Positions 1 to 11,170 of a stretch of DNA of 64,000 bases are shown here, one piece after another. Position 1 is the stretch's first letter; every line of letters begins with the position of its first letter. This DNA is from Mauremys mutica (lineage: Eukaryota; Chordata; Testudines; Geoemydidae). The notes under the pieces were generated by a model. The model was not told the origin of the DNA, ran no database searches, and saw nothing but the letters and a program-made list of their open reading frames with translations. Both the position numbers and the translations under genes were made by a program. The stretch covers positions 199,092,915 to 199,156,914 of the forward strand of contig NC_059074.1 of assembly GCF_020497125.1 (NCBI RefSeq), in the 5' to 3' direction.

Positions 1-107
1 AATAAAATGAGTGGGTTATTAAGTTGTTTTTCTTAAATATCATTGATCTGGGCAGGGGAAAATTGGTTTTAGATTCCATTCAATAAATGATTGTCATTTT
101 CAGGTCT

Positions 108-123
108 CCCCCCCCCCCCCCCC
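108..123. repeat. Poly-C tract (16 C)
   Basis: An uninterrupted run of 16 C. Bases 1-690 otherwise show no feature I can support; a 77-codon open frame on the minus strand there runs into the tail of the neighbouring CR1 and is not gene-like. Confidence 0.9.
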
Positions 124-689
124 GCCTTCATGAAGGATCCTAAATTGAACTAAGATTCTTTCAAATGCCAATCTTGAGAGCTCTTCTTATCCAAAAATTA
201 TGGGATGACCAGTGCCTAAAGGTCAAAGATAAATCAACACTTACAGTATCTAGGTTGAAAGGGGATGTGCAAGATAAAGGACATAACACCAGGAGGAAGA
301 ATAGCCTCTTTTTGGATTAAATTCATACCAATTCCAATGTGAGCTTTAGCGACTATCCTTTCAGGTTAAAGCAACACAGAGGAAAGCTGATCTAATATAA
401 GTTACTGCTGGAAGATTACAAATATGGTAACGGACTACTGATAATTTTTATAAATTGGTCAGGTCTTTGCTGTGTTCTTCTTAGGAGTGTGTAGGAGGAA
501 GATGGGAGGAAACAAGAGATGAGTCTATCTGACCCTACTGTAGGGTGTTAATGGGAGTATGGTGGAACACCAGTCCCTTCTAGATACTTCGTAACATTCT
601 GGGCACTTTGAGCTTGGAGTAAAGCACTGTGGGCTTTACAAGCTTTAGCTCTTGTTGAGTTCCCACTAAACACACAAATACCACAATGA

Positions 690-1785
690 TGGGCACCCAC
701 ATAAGAACCTGAGAGACTTTCATAGTTTCTAAAGCCAGAAGGGACAATTATGATCACCCAGTGTGACCTCCTGTATGACACAGGCCAGAGAACTACCCCA
801 AAATAATTCCTAGAGCCGATCTTTTAGAAAAGCATCCAGTCTTCATTTAAAAATGGTCAGTGATGGAAGATCCACCTCAACCCTCGGTAAATTGTTCCAA
901 TGGTTAGTTACTCTCACTATTAAAAATGCACACCTTATTTCCAGTCTGAATTTGTAGAGCTTCAACTTTCAGCCATTGGATCATGTTATACCTTTCTCTG
1001 CTAGTCTGAAGAGCCCATTATTAAATATTTGTTCCCCATGTAGATACTTATAGACTGTAACCAGGTCACCTCTTAATCTTCTCTCTCTTAAGCTAGATAG
1101 ATTGAGCTCCTTGAGTCTACCATTATAAGGCAAGTTTTCTAATCCTTTAATCATTCTCATGGCTCTTCTCTAATCACTCTCCATTTATCAACATCCCTCT
1201 TGGATTGTGGGCACCAGAACCGGATACAGTATTCCACCAATGCCAAATACAGAGGTAAAATAATTTCTCTACACCTACTCGAGATTCCTCTGTTTATGCA
1301 GCCAAGGATCACATTAGCTCTTTTGGCCACAGTGTTACACCGGGAAGCTTATGTTCAGCTGTATATCCACCACAACCCGCAAATCTTTTTCAGAGTCACC
1401 GCTTCCCAGGATAGAGTCCCCCATCCTGTATGTATAGCCTCCATTCTTTGTTCCTAGATGTACATATTTACATTTAGCTGTATTAAAATGCATGTTTGCT
1501 TGTGCAATTTACCAAGCGATCCAGAATGTTCTGAGTAAGTGACCTAATATCTTAATTATTTACCACTCCTCCAATTTTTGTGTCATCTCCAAATTATATC
1601 ATTGATGATTTTATGTTTTCTCCCAGGCCATTGATAAAAATGTTAAATAGTGTAGGGCCAAGAATTGATCCCTGTGGGACCCCACCATAAACAGACCCGC
1701 TTGATGACAATTCCCCTTTTACAGTTACATTTGGAGACCTGTTAGTGAGCCAGTTTCTAATTGATTTAACTTTTCACCCCAGTTC
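690..1785 (-). mobile_element. CR1 LINE fragment, antisense (reverse transcriptase to 3' end)
   Basis: On the minus strand 1690-1600 encodes the reverse transcriptase motif GVPQGSILGPTLFNIFING, typical of CR1 ORF2. The lower-coordinate end reads like the turtle CR1 3' tail (tail words 'ggaggtcacactgggtgatcat' type and 'cagaagggacaattatgatca' on the plus strand). The copy is 5'-truncated and carries many stops and frameshifts. Orientation, the RT motif and the tail agree, so the family call is firm; exact ends are approximate. Confidence 0.85.
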
Positions 1786-2356
1786 CATTGTCAGTTTTTC
1801 TTCCCCAAGTATTTGTGACTATTTCTCGAATAATAGGACCTCCAAATAAGAATATCATTTAAAACTTGTGGTGTTTCCCCATTACTATGAGTAACAGAAA
1901 AACAGCTGAGCAAAACCAAATGAACAATAATCACTTCAGACTTGACATGATGCAAGTTCTCAGCGAGGACAGATATTTTGGAAGTTTGAGAAAATTTGTC
2001 TTTAAAAGTTGGACTAAATGTTTCCTGCTGAGTGTACATAGTACTTTCAAAATCAGACCATCAAGTCTTTAGAAAAGTGCTGAATACCTGCAGCTCACAT
2101 TGACTTCACTCTGAAGAGCTGGAACTCTGCTTCTTTGAAAATCAAGCCTTTGAGACTCTAAGGAAGCATCACCCAATATATCATAGTTACTTAAGAGGTA
2201 AGAAGTCCCTGCAAGAAGTCATGGAGAAGGAGAACAGGGAAGGTTTCCATGGTTCTGCTTGGCTCAGTAAGGCAGAGCAGAACCTTTCTGCACTAAGGTC
2301 ACACAGGAAACAGGTTGCTGGACAATAGCCCACATGGATCTGGTGAAGAAGTAGGG
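1786..2356. other. No gene seen
   Basis: Single-copy-looking AT-rich DNA between the antisense CR1 and the hAT element. Two short overlapping open frames on opposite strands near 1791-2072 have no recognisable motif. Confidence 0.5.
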
Positions 2357-2716
2357 AAGTGGTTCTCAACCAGGGGTCCGGGGCTCCCCCGAGTGGCTGC
2401 GAGCAGGTTTCAGGGGGTCTGCCAAGCATGACCAGCATTAGACTCGCTAGGGCCCAGGGCAGAAAGTCGAAGCCCCACCACACAGGACTGTATCCCAGGG
2501 CCCAGAGCCCTGCCATCGGGCTGAAGCTGAAGCCTGAGCAACTTAGCTTTGTGGGGGCCCCCTGTGATGTGGGGCCCTGGGCAATTGCCCTGCTTGCTCC
2601 CTCCTAACCCCAGCCCCGGCTTTTATATGCAGGCAAACAATTGTGGCACAGTTGGGTTGTGGAGTTTTTATAGCACGTTGAGGGGGCCTCAGAAAGAAAA
2701 AGGTTGAGAACCCCTG
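2357..2716. mobile_element. Nonautonomous hAT element with 8-bp target duplication
   Basis: Terminal inverted repeats read AAGTGGTTCTCAACC at the left and GGTTGAGAACCCCTG at the right. Flanking 8-mers are AAGTAGGG (2349-2356) and CAGTAGGG (2717-2724), matching at 7 of 8 positions, as expected for hAT. The 360-bp GC-rich interior has no transposase. Open frames crossing it on both strands are chance frames. Confidence 0.85.
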
Positions 2717-3318
2717 CAGTAGGGGATCTCCAGCCTGTTTCTGCTGGTGAGCGTGTCTCCAGGCCTCACCCCAGCTGATTTATTTGAGGCACTGGTGCAG
2801 TTACAAAAACCTGTTAGTACCTCAATTAATTGCATAGTCCAGGAAGTGCACAATTAGTCAGATGCCCTGGGGAATAACATTTGAGTTATAGCAATACCTA
2901 GAGGCCCCAAACAAGATCAGGGGTACCATTGTGGTAGGTGCTGTAGAAACACATGAGAGACAGTCCCTGCCCTGTAAACATTACAGTCTAAACAGACAAA
3001 AAGTAGGACTTTTGACTTTAGCAAAGCTTTTGATACAGTCTCCCACAGTATTCTTGCCAGCAAGTTAAAAAAGTATGGATTGGACGAATGGACTATAAGG
3101 CGGATAGAAAGCTGGCTAGATCATTGGGCTCAACGGGTAGCGGGCTCAGCAGCTCGATGTCTAGTTGGCAGCCAGTATCAAGTGGAGTGCCCCAGGGGTC
3201 GGTCCTGGGGCTGGTTTTGTTCAACATCTTCATTGATGATCTGGATGATGGATGGATTTCACCCTCAGCAAGTTCGTGGATGACACTAAGCTGGAGGGAG
3301 AAGTAGATACACTGGAGG

Positions 3319-3578
3319 CAGGGGTGGCTCTAGGCATTTTGCCGCCCCAAGCACGGCAGGCAGGCTGCCTTCGGCGGCATGCCTGCAGAGGGTCCGCTGG
3401 TCCCGCGGCTTCGGCGGACCTCCCGCAGGCACGCCGAAGCCGTGGGACCAGCGGACCCTCCGCAGGTAGGCCGCCGAAGGCAGCCTGCCTGCCGTGCTTG
3501 CGGCGACTGGCAGAGCACCCCCAGTGGCTTGCCACCCCAAGCACACGCTTGTTGTGCTGGTGCCTGGAGCCGCCTCTG
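3319..3578. mobile_element. Palindromic hAT miniature element inside CR1
   Basis: Termini read CAGGGGTGGCTCTAGGCA and, at the right end reversed, CAGAGGCGGCTCCAGGCA. The flanking 8-mers ACTGGAGG (3311-3318) and ACTGGAGG (3579-3586) are identical, so the insertion point in the CR1 is exact. The interior is a GC-rich near-palindrome around gcggcaggcaggctgcc and its complement, able to fold into one long hairpin. Several open frames over it on both strands are artefacts of this palindrome. Confidence 0.92.
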
Positions 3579-3808
3579 ACTGGAGGGTAGGGATATGGCC
3601 CAGAGTGACCCAGATGAATTGTAGGATTGGGCCAAAAGAAATCTGATGAGGTTCAACAAGGACAAGTACGGAGTCCTGCACTTAGGACAGAAGAATCCCA
3701 AGCACTGTTGCAGGCTGGGGACCGACTGGCTAAGCGGCAGTTCTGCAGAAAAGGACTTATGAGGAGAAGCTGAGGGAACTGGGCTTATTTAGTCTGCAGA
3801 AGGGAAGA

Positions 3809-3833
3809 GTGTGTGTGTGTGTGTGTGTGTGTG
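3809..3833. repeat. (GT)n microsatellite
   Basis: About twelve uninterrupted GT units inside the CR1 copy, upstream of its ORF2 C-terminal segment. Confidence 0.95.
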
Positions 3834-4182
3834 ATTTGATAGCAGCCTTCAACGTCCTGAAGGAGGGGTTCCAAAGAGCATGGAGCTCAGCTGTTCTCAG
3901 TGGTGACAGATGACAGAACAAGGAGCAATGGTCTCAAGTTGCAGTGGGGGGAGGTCTAGGTTGGATATTAGGAAAAACTATTTCAGTAGGAGGGTGGTGA
4001 AGCACTGGAATGGGTTACCTAGGGAGGTGGTGGAATCTCCTCCCTTAGGAGTTTTTAAGGCCCAGCTTGACAAAGCCCTGGCTGGGATGATTTAGTTGGG
4101 GTTGGTCCTGCTTTGAGCAGGAGGTTGGACTAGATGACCTCCTGAGGTCCCTTCCAACCCTAATCTTCAATGATTCTATGAC

Positions 4183-5179
4183 AAAGGAAGAGATGGGGAT
4201 CTGAGTTCAGAGAGATGCAGTGATTGTACATTGAAACAAGGTTCTTGGGTAGTTCTTATAAAAATCAGATGGGTGTCTCAAAGAAGAACATATACGAGTT
4301 GCTTTTTATAACAGCACCAGTGCAGTTCTTAACTCCCCAAGCAACTTCTATTCATTTTTTAATTTGACTTATTTGTTTGAATTAGCAATTCTAACATTGC
4401 ATCAAGGATTGTTTTTCTTTAAAATAGAGCAGATACTGTCTCTGCATTTAAATACATTACATTTGGTTGTCTTGTTTCATTCTAGAACCTTTTTTAAGAC
4501 CTCTTTTAATTAACATTGGTTACACAGAGGGAAACACATAACTGAGTAGTTTGCTAGACTGGTTCCAGCTGCCCATAAACAGAACTTCGGATCTCCACCC
4601 TGGCTTCCTAAGTTCACCCCAGACATCATGACCTTCTGTTATTTTAAAGTAAGAGTTCCCTGACTAATAGACTTGGTCAGGAAAACCTTTTTTATTTTTT
4701 TCCTCTATGTATAAGGACCCTCTGTTGGATTTGGAAAGAAATGACAAACTTGACATAATTCTTGAATATCAAGGAAGCATATTAAGATAGATCACAACAC
4801 TCATATCAGCAGACTTGTACACAAAGACCAACCTAATCAAGTCTCACAGTTGATTGTCACAAGTTTATTCCCAGAATGGAAGCATGGTAACAAGATGGGA
4901 GCAACCACCATGGACTGGTAAGGATTTTTTTTTCTATTTTGCTGAATACATTTATTAAAACGATGAACTATTTCCTTTTTGAATATTACAATTTTATTTA
5001 TACGAATATTTTGGAAGACAACTTGTCCACCTGCTTTTGTTTGTTTGTCTGGACCATGTGCTAACCTCTATATAAATCACATCACTCACTATTCACACCT
5101 CTGTCTGTAGTTTGGTAACCTAATTCTTTTTAAAGAATCCAGACTGCTATGGTTAGAAATTGAAGACTCCAAGCATAGT
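4183..5179. other. No gene seen
   Basis: AT-rich intronic sequence with no open frame, no repeat I can name and no clear inverted repeat. Confidence 0.5.
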
Positions 5180-5470
5180 CCCTCTTGGAGGCACTTCACT
5201 GGCTCCCCATTGTGCTAGGCATCATGATTAAGTTTCTCATCTTTGCTTTCAAGGCTCAACATCAAGCATCTTGCCTATACCTCTGACTGGCCAACTTCCA
5301 CCTCACCCTACCTCCTCTTGTCTCCTTACAAAAACATCTCTGTGCCTTCTTGTATGCTGCTCTTTATGTTTAGCAGACCCTGCCAAAAATCTCTCTGTCA
5401 AGCTTCCATCCTTGATTCATTCATTTCACTCCTAAAATCTCACTTTTGCAGCATTGCCTACAAAAAATAA
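5180..5470 (+). mobile_element. L2-like LINE fragment (ORF2 C-terminus)
   Basis: The plus strand carries words typical of the conserved L2-clade ORF2 C-terminal region: a stretch meaning LEALHWLPI, then KFLIFAFKAQH and a following Y-L segment (consensus form ...LHWLPV...I.FKLL.L.FKAL.G.AP.YL). It is diverged, with in-frame stops. Family call is from protein-level resemblance. Confidence 0.6.
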
Positions 5471-5644
5471 GGTTGCGTACACTTTACCAAAATGGCCATC
5501 TCAACCACCAAATTACAGGAATACCTATACTGATCAGTCACATTGCCATACATACATAACTTGTGCCCTTCACCTTTTCCCCTTTCTGGTGAAAGCTATA
5601 GTTTCATTTGTCTGTCATGTCCATAATTTAGGGTCCAAAAAGAC

Positions 5645-5890
5645 GTAAGAACAAAGGAACGGCCACACTGGGTCAGACCAAAGGTCCATCTAGCCCAGTG
5701 TCCTGTCTTCTGACAACGGCCAATGCCAGGTGCCCCAGAGGGAATGAGCAGAACAGGGAATCATCAAGTGATCCATCCCCTGGTGCCCATTCCCAGCTTC
5801 TGGCAAACAGAGGCTAGGGACACCATCCCTGTCCAATAGCCATCGATGGAGCTATCCTCCATGAATTTATCTAGTTTCTTTTTTAACCCA
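5645..5890 (-). mobile_element. CR1-type LINE 3'-end fragment, antisense
   Basis: It begins with ggccacactgggtcagacca and runs through 'gtccatctagcccagtgtcc' and 'gaatgagcagaacagggaat', the highly repeated turtle CR1-type 3' region. Related copies occur at 37326-39490, 55380-55553 and 60441-60482. Confidence 0.8.
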
Positions 5891-6045
5891 TACATACACG
5901 AGTAGCTTTACTCACATGAGCAGTCCCCTTGGCTTCCTCCTTCCCTCTTACTATAGTGCTTCTATTCTCCCACTGCTTCTGACCCTTACTCATCCATTAT
6001 CACAGGTCTTCTCACCTCTACCACCTCCTATGCTTCCTCCTTCAG

Positions 6046-6430
6046 CGGTGCCATTTCAGAAAAATTCAGCGGGAGCAGGGGTGGGGGGAATTTGTATCAG
6101 CATCCCTGCTTCTGCCTCCTGCTGAAGCCACAGCTGCTTGGAGGGTTAACGGCCACTCCCATTCCGGATGTGGGTGGGGAGATGGCAGGCTGGTCCTATC
6201 CCAGGGAGTGGGGCGGGGAGAAGGGCTGGAAGGGGGTTGTCTCAACAATGCTCAGCCTAGGGCAGGGATTGGGGCGGGCTTGCTCAGATCCAGCTCTGGA
6301 TGCTCTCGGTGCTTCCTGTCCAGCCAGTGGGGTGAGGAGGGTGGTGCTGACAAGACAGCAATTAGGGACTCTAGCCCAGCCCAATCCACAGTGGTCCTGC
6401 AGATCTGAGGAGGTCACCACAGCACTGACT
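6046..6430. mobile_element. Possible GC-rich hAT-like insertion
   Basis: A GC-rich block that interrupts CT-rich L2-like sequence. Its left end (gcggtgccatttcag) resembles termini of nonautonomous elements, but I could not find a matching right terminus or target duplication. Open frames over it on both strands reflect the GC content. Confidence 0.3.
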
Positions 6431-6539
6431 GGTGAGGAGCTATGAAAATCTGGAGGGAAAGGAGAGCAAACCAGGTTCGGGGAGGGGGGGGACTTCCCCA
6501 TTTCCTCCCAGCAAATGATTCCCCTGTCCCCTTTCCTGC

Positions 6540-6900
6540 TGAAATCTGTATTAATCTTTGCTCTCCCTAAAAGCCATTGTCTCTTCCCTTCTTCCCATCC
6601 TTTCTAGCCCCTTCTCTTCCCACTAGCTCTATTTCCACTCAGTTCTCCATCTCCAAAACTCTGCAGTCTACCACCTCTTCTAGTCCCTTGCCCTCTCCCA
6701 CTGCCACACTGGCAATCCATGTGACTCACTTCCTCTCTTCTCACTCTTCCTTCTCCTTTGGCCTCCAGCTTTACAGACACCCACACCTACTATCTTAATC
6801 ACTCTCCTGACCTAGTTCTCACTAAGCATTTTGTTTTCCCAAGCAGCTCCACCTCATCACTACTTTTCCTTTCAACACTGTTCACTCCTCAGGATAATCT
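6540..6900 (+). mobile_element. Possible L2-like LINE endonuclease-region relic
   Basis: CT-rich sequence with short plus-strand peptides such as HVTHFLSSHSSFSF and LNHSPDLVLTKH that resemble the part of L2-clade ORF2 around HVTFPTH..GHTLDLV. Too degraded to be certain. Confidence 0.35.
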
Positions 6901-7194
6901 GATCAAATTATCTGAGTTAGCAGCTGCTCTAAACCCTTCTTTTCCTCCCTCATTAGTAAACTATCATCTAAGTGAAGGTTCTTCTTTCTAAGCTGTTGAC
7001 TATTAAAGACACTAGTAAACTTGATAGGACAAGGCAGATCAGTTTTCAAGATCACTGGTACCTGATCTGATTGATTTCTTACATGCAGTATTGTTATTTG
7101 AATTATTAAAAATTGCACCAGAAAAAAGCAATTGTAGGTCTTTGTTTAAATGTATGCTTTAGTCTTTATAGATAAAAAATCCATTACAATCTAC

Positions 7195-7407
7195 ATATCA
7201 CACAGACTATGCTGACAGATTGTGCCACACACTCTCAAAGCTGCCTGTTGGTATGCATACTTCCACCTTTTCATGTTCTCTGTATGTATAAATATCCCCT
7301 GTCTGTGTGTTCCATTCTATGCATCCGAAGAAGTGAGCTGCAGCTCACGAAAGCTCATGCTAAAATAAATTTGTTAGTCTTTAAGGTGCCACAAGTACTT
7401 CTTTTTA
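7195..7407 (+). mobile_element. Penelope-like element 3' end
   Basis: The segment 'tgtataaatatcccctgtct' to 'tctttaaggtgccacaagta' matches the abundant vertebrate Penelope-like 3' terminal sequence. It contains the hammerhead-like motif at 7321-7360, a microsatellite-free tail and the words 'ttgttagtctttaaggtgcc'. The coding part is missing (5' truncation). Compare 31787-32341 and 49357-49448. Confidence 0.75.
7321..7360 (+). ncRNA. Hammerhead-ribozyme-like motif in a Penelope-like 3' end
   Basis: In order: GCAT; CCGAAGA (core CUGANGA with U changed to C); GTGAGC TGCA..GCTCAC forming a perfect 6-bp stem II (7333-7338 with 7343-7348); GAAA (7349-7352); GCTC; ATGC, which pairs with the first GCAT as stem I. 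This is a type I hammerhead order with a minimal stem III. Hammerheads are known in Penelope-like elements. The core U-to-C change predicts loss of activity in this copy. Confidence 0.6.
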
Positions 7408-8405
7408 TCTAAATTGAGTTACTCCAGTTATTATTGTAATCTGACTGCTTTAGGAGATATGCCTACAGTATCTGGTTCCTCCCTTCCCCTCTTAAGTAAT
7501 CAAAGTTAATTAAAAAAGAGATCACTCCTTTTTGCTACACTGACTAAGGGATAGGATCAGATTTTCAGAACTTCTTAACACTCACAATTGGGGTTAGATT
7601 TCCTAAAGAGTTTGTCTTCTATTTAGAGAAAATCCCCCACCTTTTAAATTAATGTCTAGCATCCTACTTAATTCTCTTTTAAACCACAAGGTGTTTTGAT
7701 ATTTTTGTCTTTTTGAGGCTCACAGTTTTCATGTTTACTTTATCATTAAAGTGATTTTGCTTTATGGACCTTGTTTTGGACATTCTTATTGAACGACTTA
7801 TGCTGGAATGATAAATACAAAAACACTGGGAAGTTACTGTTTTAAGAATCAAGCCTTCAGTTATTTCAAAGGACCTGTGAATAAAGAAAACTGTAGATTG
7901 CACAAAAAAATAACTGCTTCTTCTAGCTTGAGATGAACTGAGCTCTAAAGCCATTAGGGCTTTATATATTAATTAAAATAATGAACAGAAGTAGAACGAG
8001 AATTTTTTTTCTTTCCTAAGATGTAGTAAGTAATATTAGATGGTTTTGCTTCTATTATAAATTCCAAGTAGGTTCCAGAAGGTTAATAGCAATGCTCGGG
8101 ATTATGGGTAGTCATAATGTTCTGATTTGTAAATCTGATTCCAACAGAAGTACTTTGCATATATAATTTGTCAGTAACCCAAAGATTTTCCTTCCTCCTA
8201 ACCACATATCCCATCCCTCCTCCTCCTAGCAATACACTGTATCAAATATGCTATGTCAAATGTCCTTCTTTGCTTCGCTACATGGTTAGTTAGGTGTGCA
8301 AGATACACCTTCCACCTCAGGAGGACATGCAAAGCTCAACATAATAGTAAGGGGCCAGTAAGATAGATGAGTTGAACAAAGGGGCAGGAAGAGAAAGAAT
8401 AGCAA
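7408..8405. other. No gene seen
   Basis: AT-rich intron sequence. A 91-codon minus-strand open frame at 7679-7954 has low-complexity serine-rich composition and no recognised motif. Confidence 0.5.
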
Positions 8406-8412
8406 GCAATGA

Positions 8413-8450
8413 GGTCCAAGGACAAATTCATGGTCCAAGGACAAATTCAT
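8413..8450. repeat. Exact 19-bp tandem duplication
   Basis: The unit ggtccaaggacaaattcat occurs twice head to tail without a mismatch, a small recent duplication. Confidence 0.9.
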
Positions 8451-8479
8451 GGTGACCCTCAGATACTGAAAAGCAAGGT

Positions 8480-9511
8480 AGGTAAAATCAATTAAAATTG
8501 GAATTTAAATATATTTTAAAAGAATAAATATATTTTAAAATAAATTTGAAAATACGACAACCTATGTTAAGGACTAAACTTACTATTGACTATTAAAATA
8601 ATTTAAATTAACTAATTAAAATAGTTATTTAGTAGTATGTTTGCCCCCAAAGTCTTAAAGAAAGACAAACCACTGAAATGGTGAAAGGCACTGGATAAGA
8701 ACCGACCACCAGAATTTGTGGAAGTGCTAACCCAGCTTTTGACAACAGTCGCCTCTTCTGCAAGTGCAGAAGTAATATTTTATTCATTATTCAACTAGTT
8801 CAGTTCAATGACTATTTCATTCAAGGTTACGAAACTGATTGGGAGTTGAAAAAGCAGGAAAGCTCGTTTTCCTCTTCCAATCAATTAATAAAAATTAGGT
8901 GTGAGAGGAAGAGATCAACTCGTTTTAAACTCTCAAAGGATATGGTGACCATAAACAATCACTTCAATTCGCTTACTATAGATAACGCTTCTTTTGTTTA
9001 ATGAATCAGTGAGTTTTAAAAGCAAAATATGTTTTAAGAAGAAAAAGTAAGTTTATCATGTATCCAGCACATTTGAGGTAGTTTTATTTATTTTTTTGTG
9101 CATTTTTAATTGAATTCCAATTTCCATCCAAATAGAGCTTGACACAAATCATGAATAAAAAAATAATCTAGTAAATAAGAAATAAGTTAGTCACTGTTTT
9201 CTAACATAGTAAAAACAAGTAAAAATTAAGTATTTGAACAAATGTATGTTAAGCCACATAATTGCTTAAATAAATATATACAGATACTGTATATCCTCCT
9301 GGCTAGCAAAAAGAAGTGCCAAAGGCTATATTTAGTTGCAAATCAACATGTTTTAAAGGTTTCCAACCAGTGACAATCCATCTTTCTTTTGGAAAACAAC
9401 TAAAAAGTACAAATGCAAAACAACATTAAAATTGAGGATTTAAATCATGGTTTCCTGCTTCCTGATTTAAATCATGATTAAAATCAGTTAGATTTAAATC
9501 AATTCACCCTG
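8480..9511 (+). mobile_element. hAT transposon relic (C-terminal transposase and right terminus)
   Basis: Plus-strand remnants at about 8750-8890 give ASSASAEVIFYSLFN and, past stops, KVTKLIGS and KSRKARFPLP. They resemble the hAT C-terminal dimerisation region (S.S.ER.FS.FG....KLRNRLG.EKA.KLVFL). The right end at 9511 reads gatttaaatcaattcaccctg, a plausible hAT terminus with CAGGGTGAATT when reversed. AT-rich noncoding sequence follows the transposase part. The left end is not identified. Confidence 0.55.
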
Positions 9512-10289
9512 CTCAAAAGTAGCAGCGTGCTTGGATTTCTATTAGCTTTTTTGCTAGTCTCTTCATCTGTAAATTCTGTGTATATTAGTATGTAAAGTGC
9601 TTAGTACACTTTAGACACTACACAAGTTATTCTAGGGCCCATTAACCTAGGCTCCACACACAGCTGTATAACTCCCTTCTACCTACAGTGATAAGAATCA
9701 GCTCTGGGAATGAATGGCACATGAAGGTGAACTTTGACCCCAACAATTCAGTATGTCCAAATAAAAGAAGTTATTCCATCTATTGATCCCATGGTGAGCT
9801 CTCTCGATGAGGTTATCATTTCAGACTTGGGATCCAGGAACTCCTCGCTTTGGTCAGTTTTGTGTGCAGAGAAGCTGCGAGTGGAGTGTATGAGGAGAAA
9901 AGGAGACAGCGGTCAAATTAGGTTTTGGGGGAGGAGTGGTGGTACTCTACAAAAGTACCAGGATTTTTTTTGCTAAAGCAGTCGATAGTTAAAATAGTAG
10001 TTAACAGATCTGATATTCAAATTGGCAACAGCCTTCAGAGGACCTTTTCAGCACTTATTCTGCATTCTGAAACCAGTGGGAATTCTGCTTGACTAAAGAG
10101 TAAAGGCTGATTCTCAGGTGCGGCAGAACCACAACTCCCAGGGCAGCCTCCTCTGAAGATTAAGCCCTGAATAAAGAATGCAGAATCTGGCCTTCAGAGT
10201 TACTATTTTACTTTACTTGCCAGTCTGGTAAGACATCATTGCGTGGCTCGCATTTGAGTTCTCTGCAAACATAAGGGCTAGAATTTTCT
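9512..10289. other. No gene; small imperfect inverted repeat near 10050-10200
   Basis: Noncoding. 'ttattctgcattctga' near 10055 and 'gaataaagaatgcagaatct' near 10170 are inverted copies about 100 bp apart, suggesting an old palindromic miniature element. No terminal details can be fixed. Confidence 0.4.
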
Positions 10290-11170
10290 TTTAAATGAAA
10301 GCTTTAGTTTTGCAAACATTGATGGAATCACTAGAGAAGTGTTGCTATGGTGACTCACATCTCAATGGCTCAGCTGAACCCCGGAAAGAGTTGAGAAAAA
10401 GGGGCTTAGTTTCCATGTGTAGTGAGGAAAACCTATGCCTGCCCCCCTGGAAGCAGAGGGATGGGACAGGAAGTACAAAAGGTGGGCCCTGCAGCTCAGT
10501 TGGGCTGGAGCGGCTGGAGGAGAGAGATGCCTTTCACCTGCTGCAGGGGCTCGAGTCAGACAAAGACTGCTGCAGTGCCGGGGGCCTAAAGGAGATGCCA
10601 GAGCTGCTAGCCGCCAGGAATGCCCAGGAGCTGCTGGGACTGCCGTTAGCAGTATACACCAGAGAGATGGAGGATGACCCCGAGCCACAGATGCGCCTTG
10701 AGTAGCCCAGGGACACTAGACTATTATCTGGTTGAGTCATTGCCTGAATCCAGGTCAACGTGTTTCAGCTGGATCCCTGCTGACCCAGTAGTGGAACACT
10801 CAGTCACTGTCAGGGCCCTGGGCGGAGGCACGGTGGAGTAGGGTAGGCCTGGGTCCCCCTACTCCCCATATGCAACCCCACCCCTGGGGTGGCAGCCTCC
10901 CCACTCTAGGCCAAGAGTCCTGAGTTTGTCTACTGTCTGCCAGAGCCAAGATGTCAGACTGTCTGTTTGCTGCTCTGCCCTGCCTGAGAGCCAGAGCCCT
11001 AGACTGTTTGGGGCTCCGCCCTGCCTGAGGGCTTGAGATACAAAGACTGATTACTGCCCAGCCCAGGTCAGAAGTCCTGGGCACCAGAGACAGCTAATTT
11101 CTCCTTTTCCAGACTGCTTTTCTAGGAACGAGATTGCAAGGGGGTGTGGCCTCCCTCCCGAGATTCACAG
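10290..11170 (+). other. GC-rich block of unknown origin, probably transposon-derived
   Basis: A sharp rise in GC content in AT-rich intron. It holds a 136-codon plus-strand open frame (10295-10705), rich in Glu and Leu, with LERLEERDAFHLLQ and LAARNAQELLGLP; no domain recognised. Downstream, 'ctgcctgag.gccagagccctagactgttt' style words recur twice in about 100 bp. I suspect the internal (gag-like) part of an LTR element because similar text is familiar as a turtle repeat, but I cannot name the family. Confidence 0.35.

Larger units (their letters stand above)
3005..4182 (+). mobile_element. CR1 LINE, sense, reverse transcriptase to 3' end
   Basis: The plus strand encodes CR1 ORF2 pieces in order: [20 protein letters not shown] near 3015-3075 (RT motif A), [20 protein letters not shown] near 3180-3240, [10 protein letters not shown] near 3270 (the FADD-type catalytic box, here FVDD). 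After an inserted hAT element come the ORF2 C-terminus (near 3910-4095, with [18 protein letters not shown]) and the 3' tail with 'gaggtcccttccaaccc' and 'gattctatgac'. It is 5'-truncated and frameshifted. CR1 is the dominant LINE of turtles and birds. Confidence 0.9.

Noticed and set aside
3230..3701. Overlapping open frames of 66-131 codons on both strands
   Set aside because: They are shadows of the palindromic hAT element at 3319-3578.
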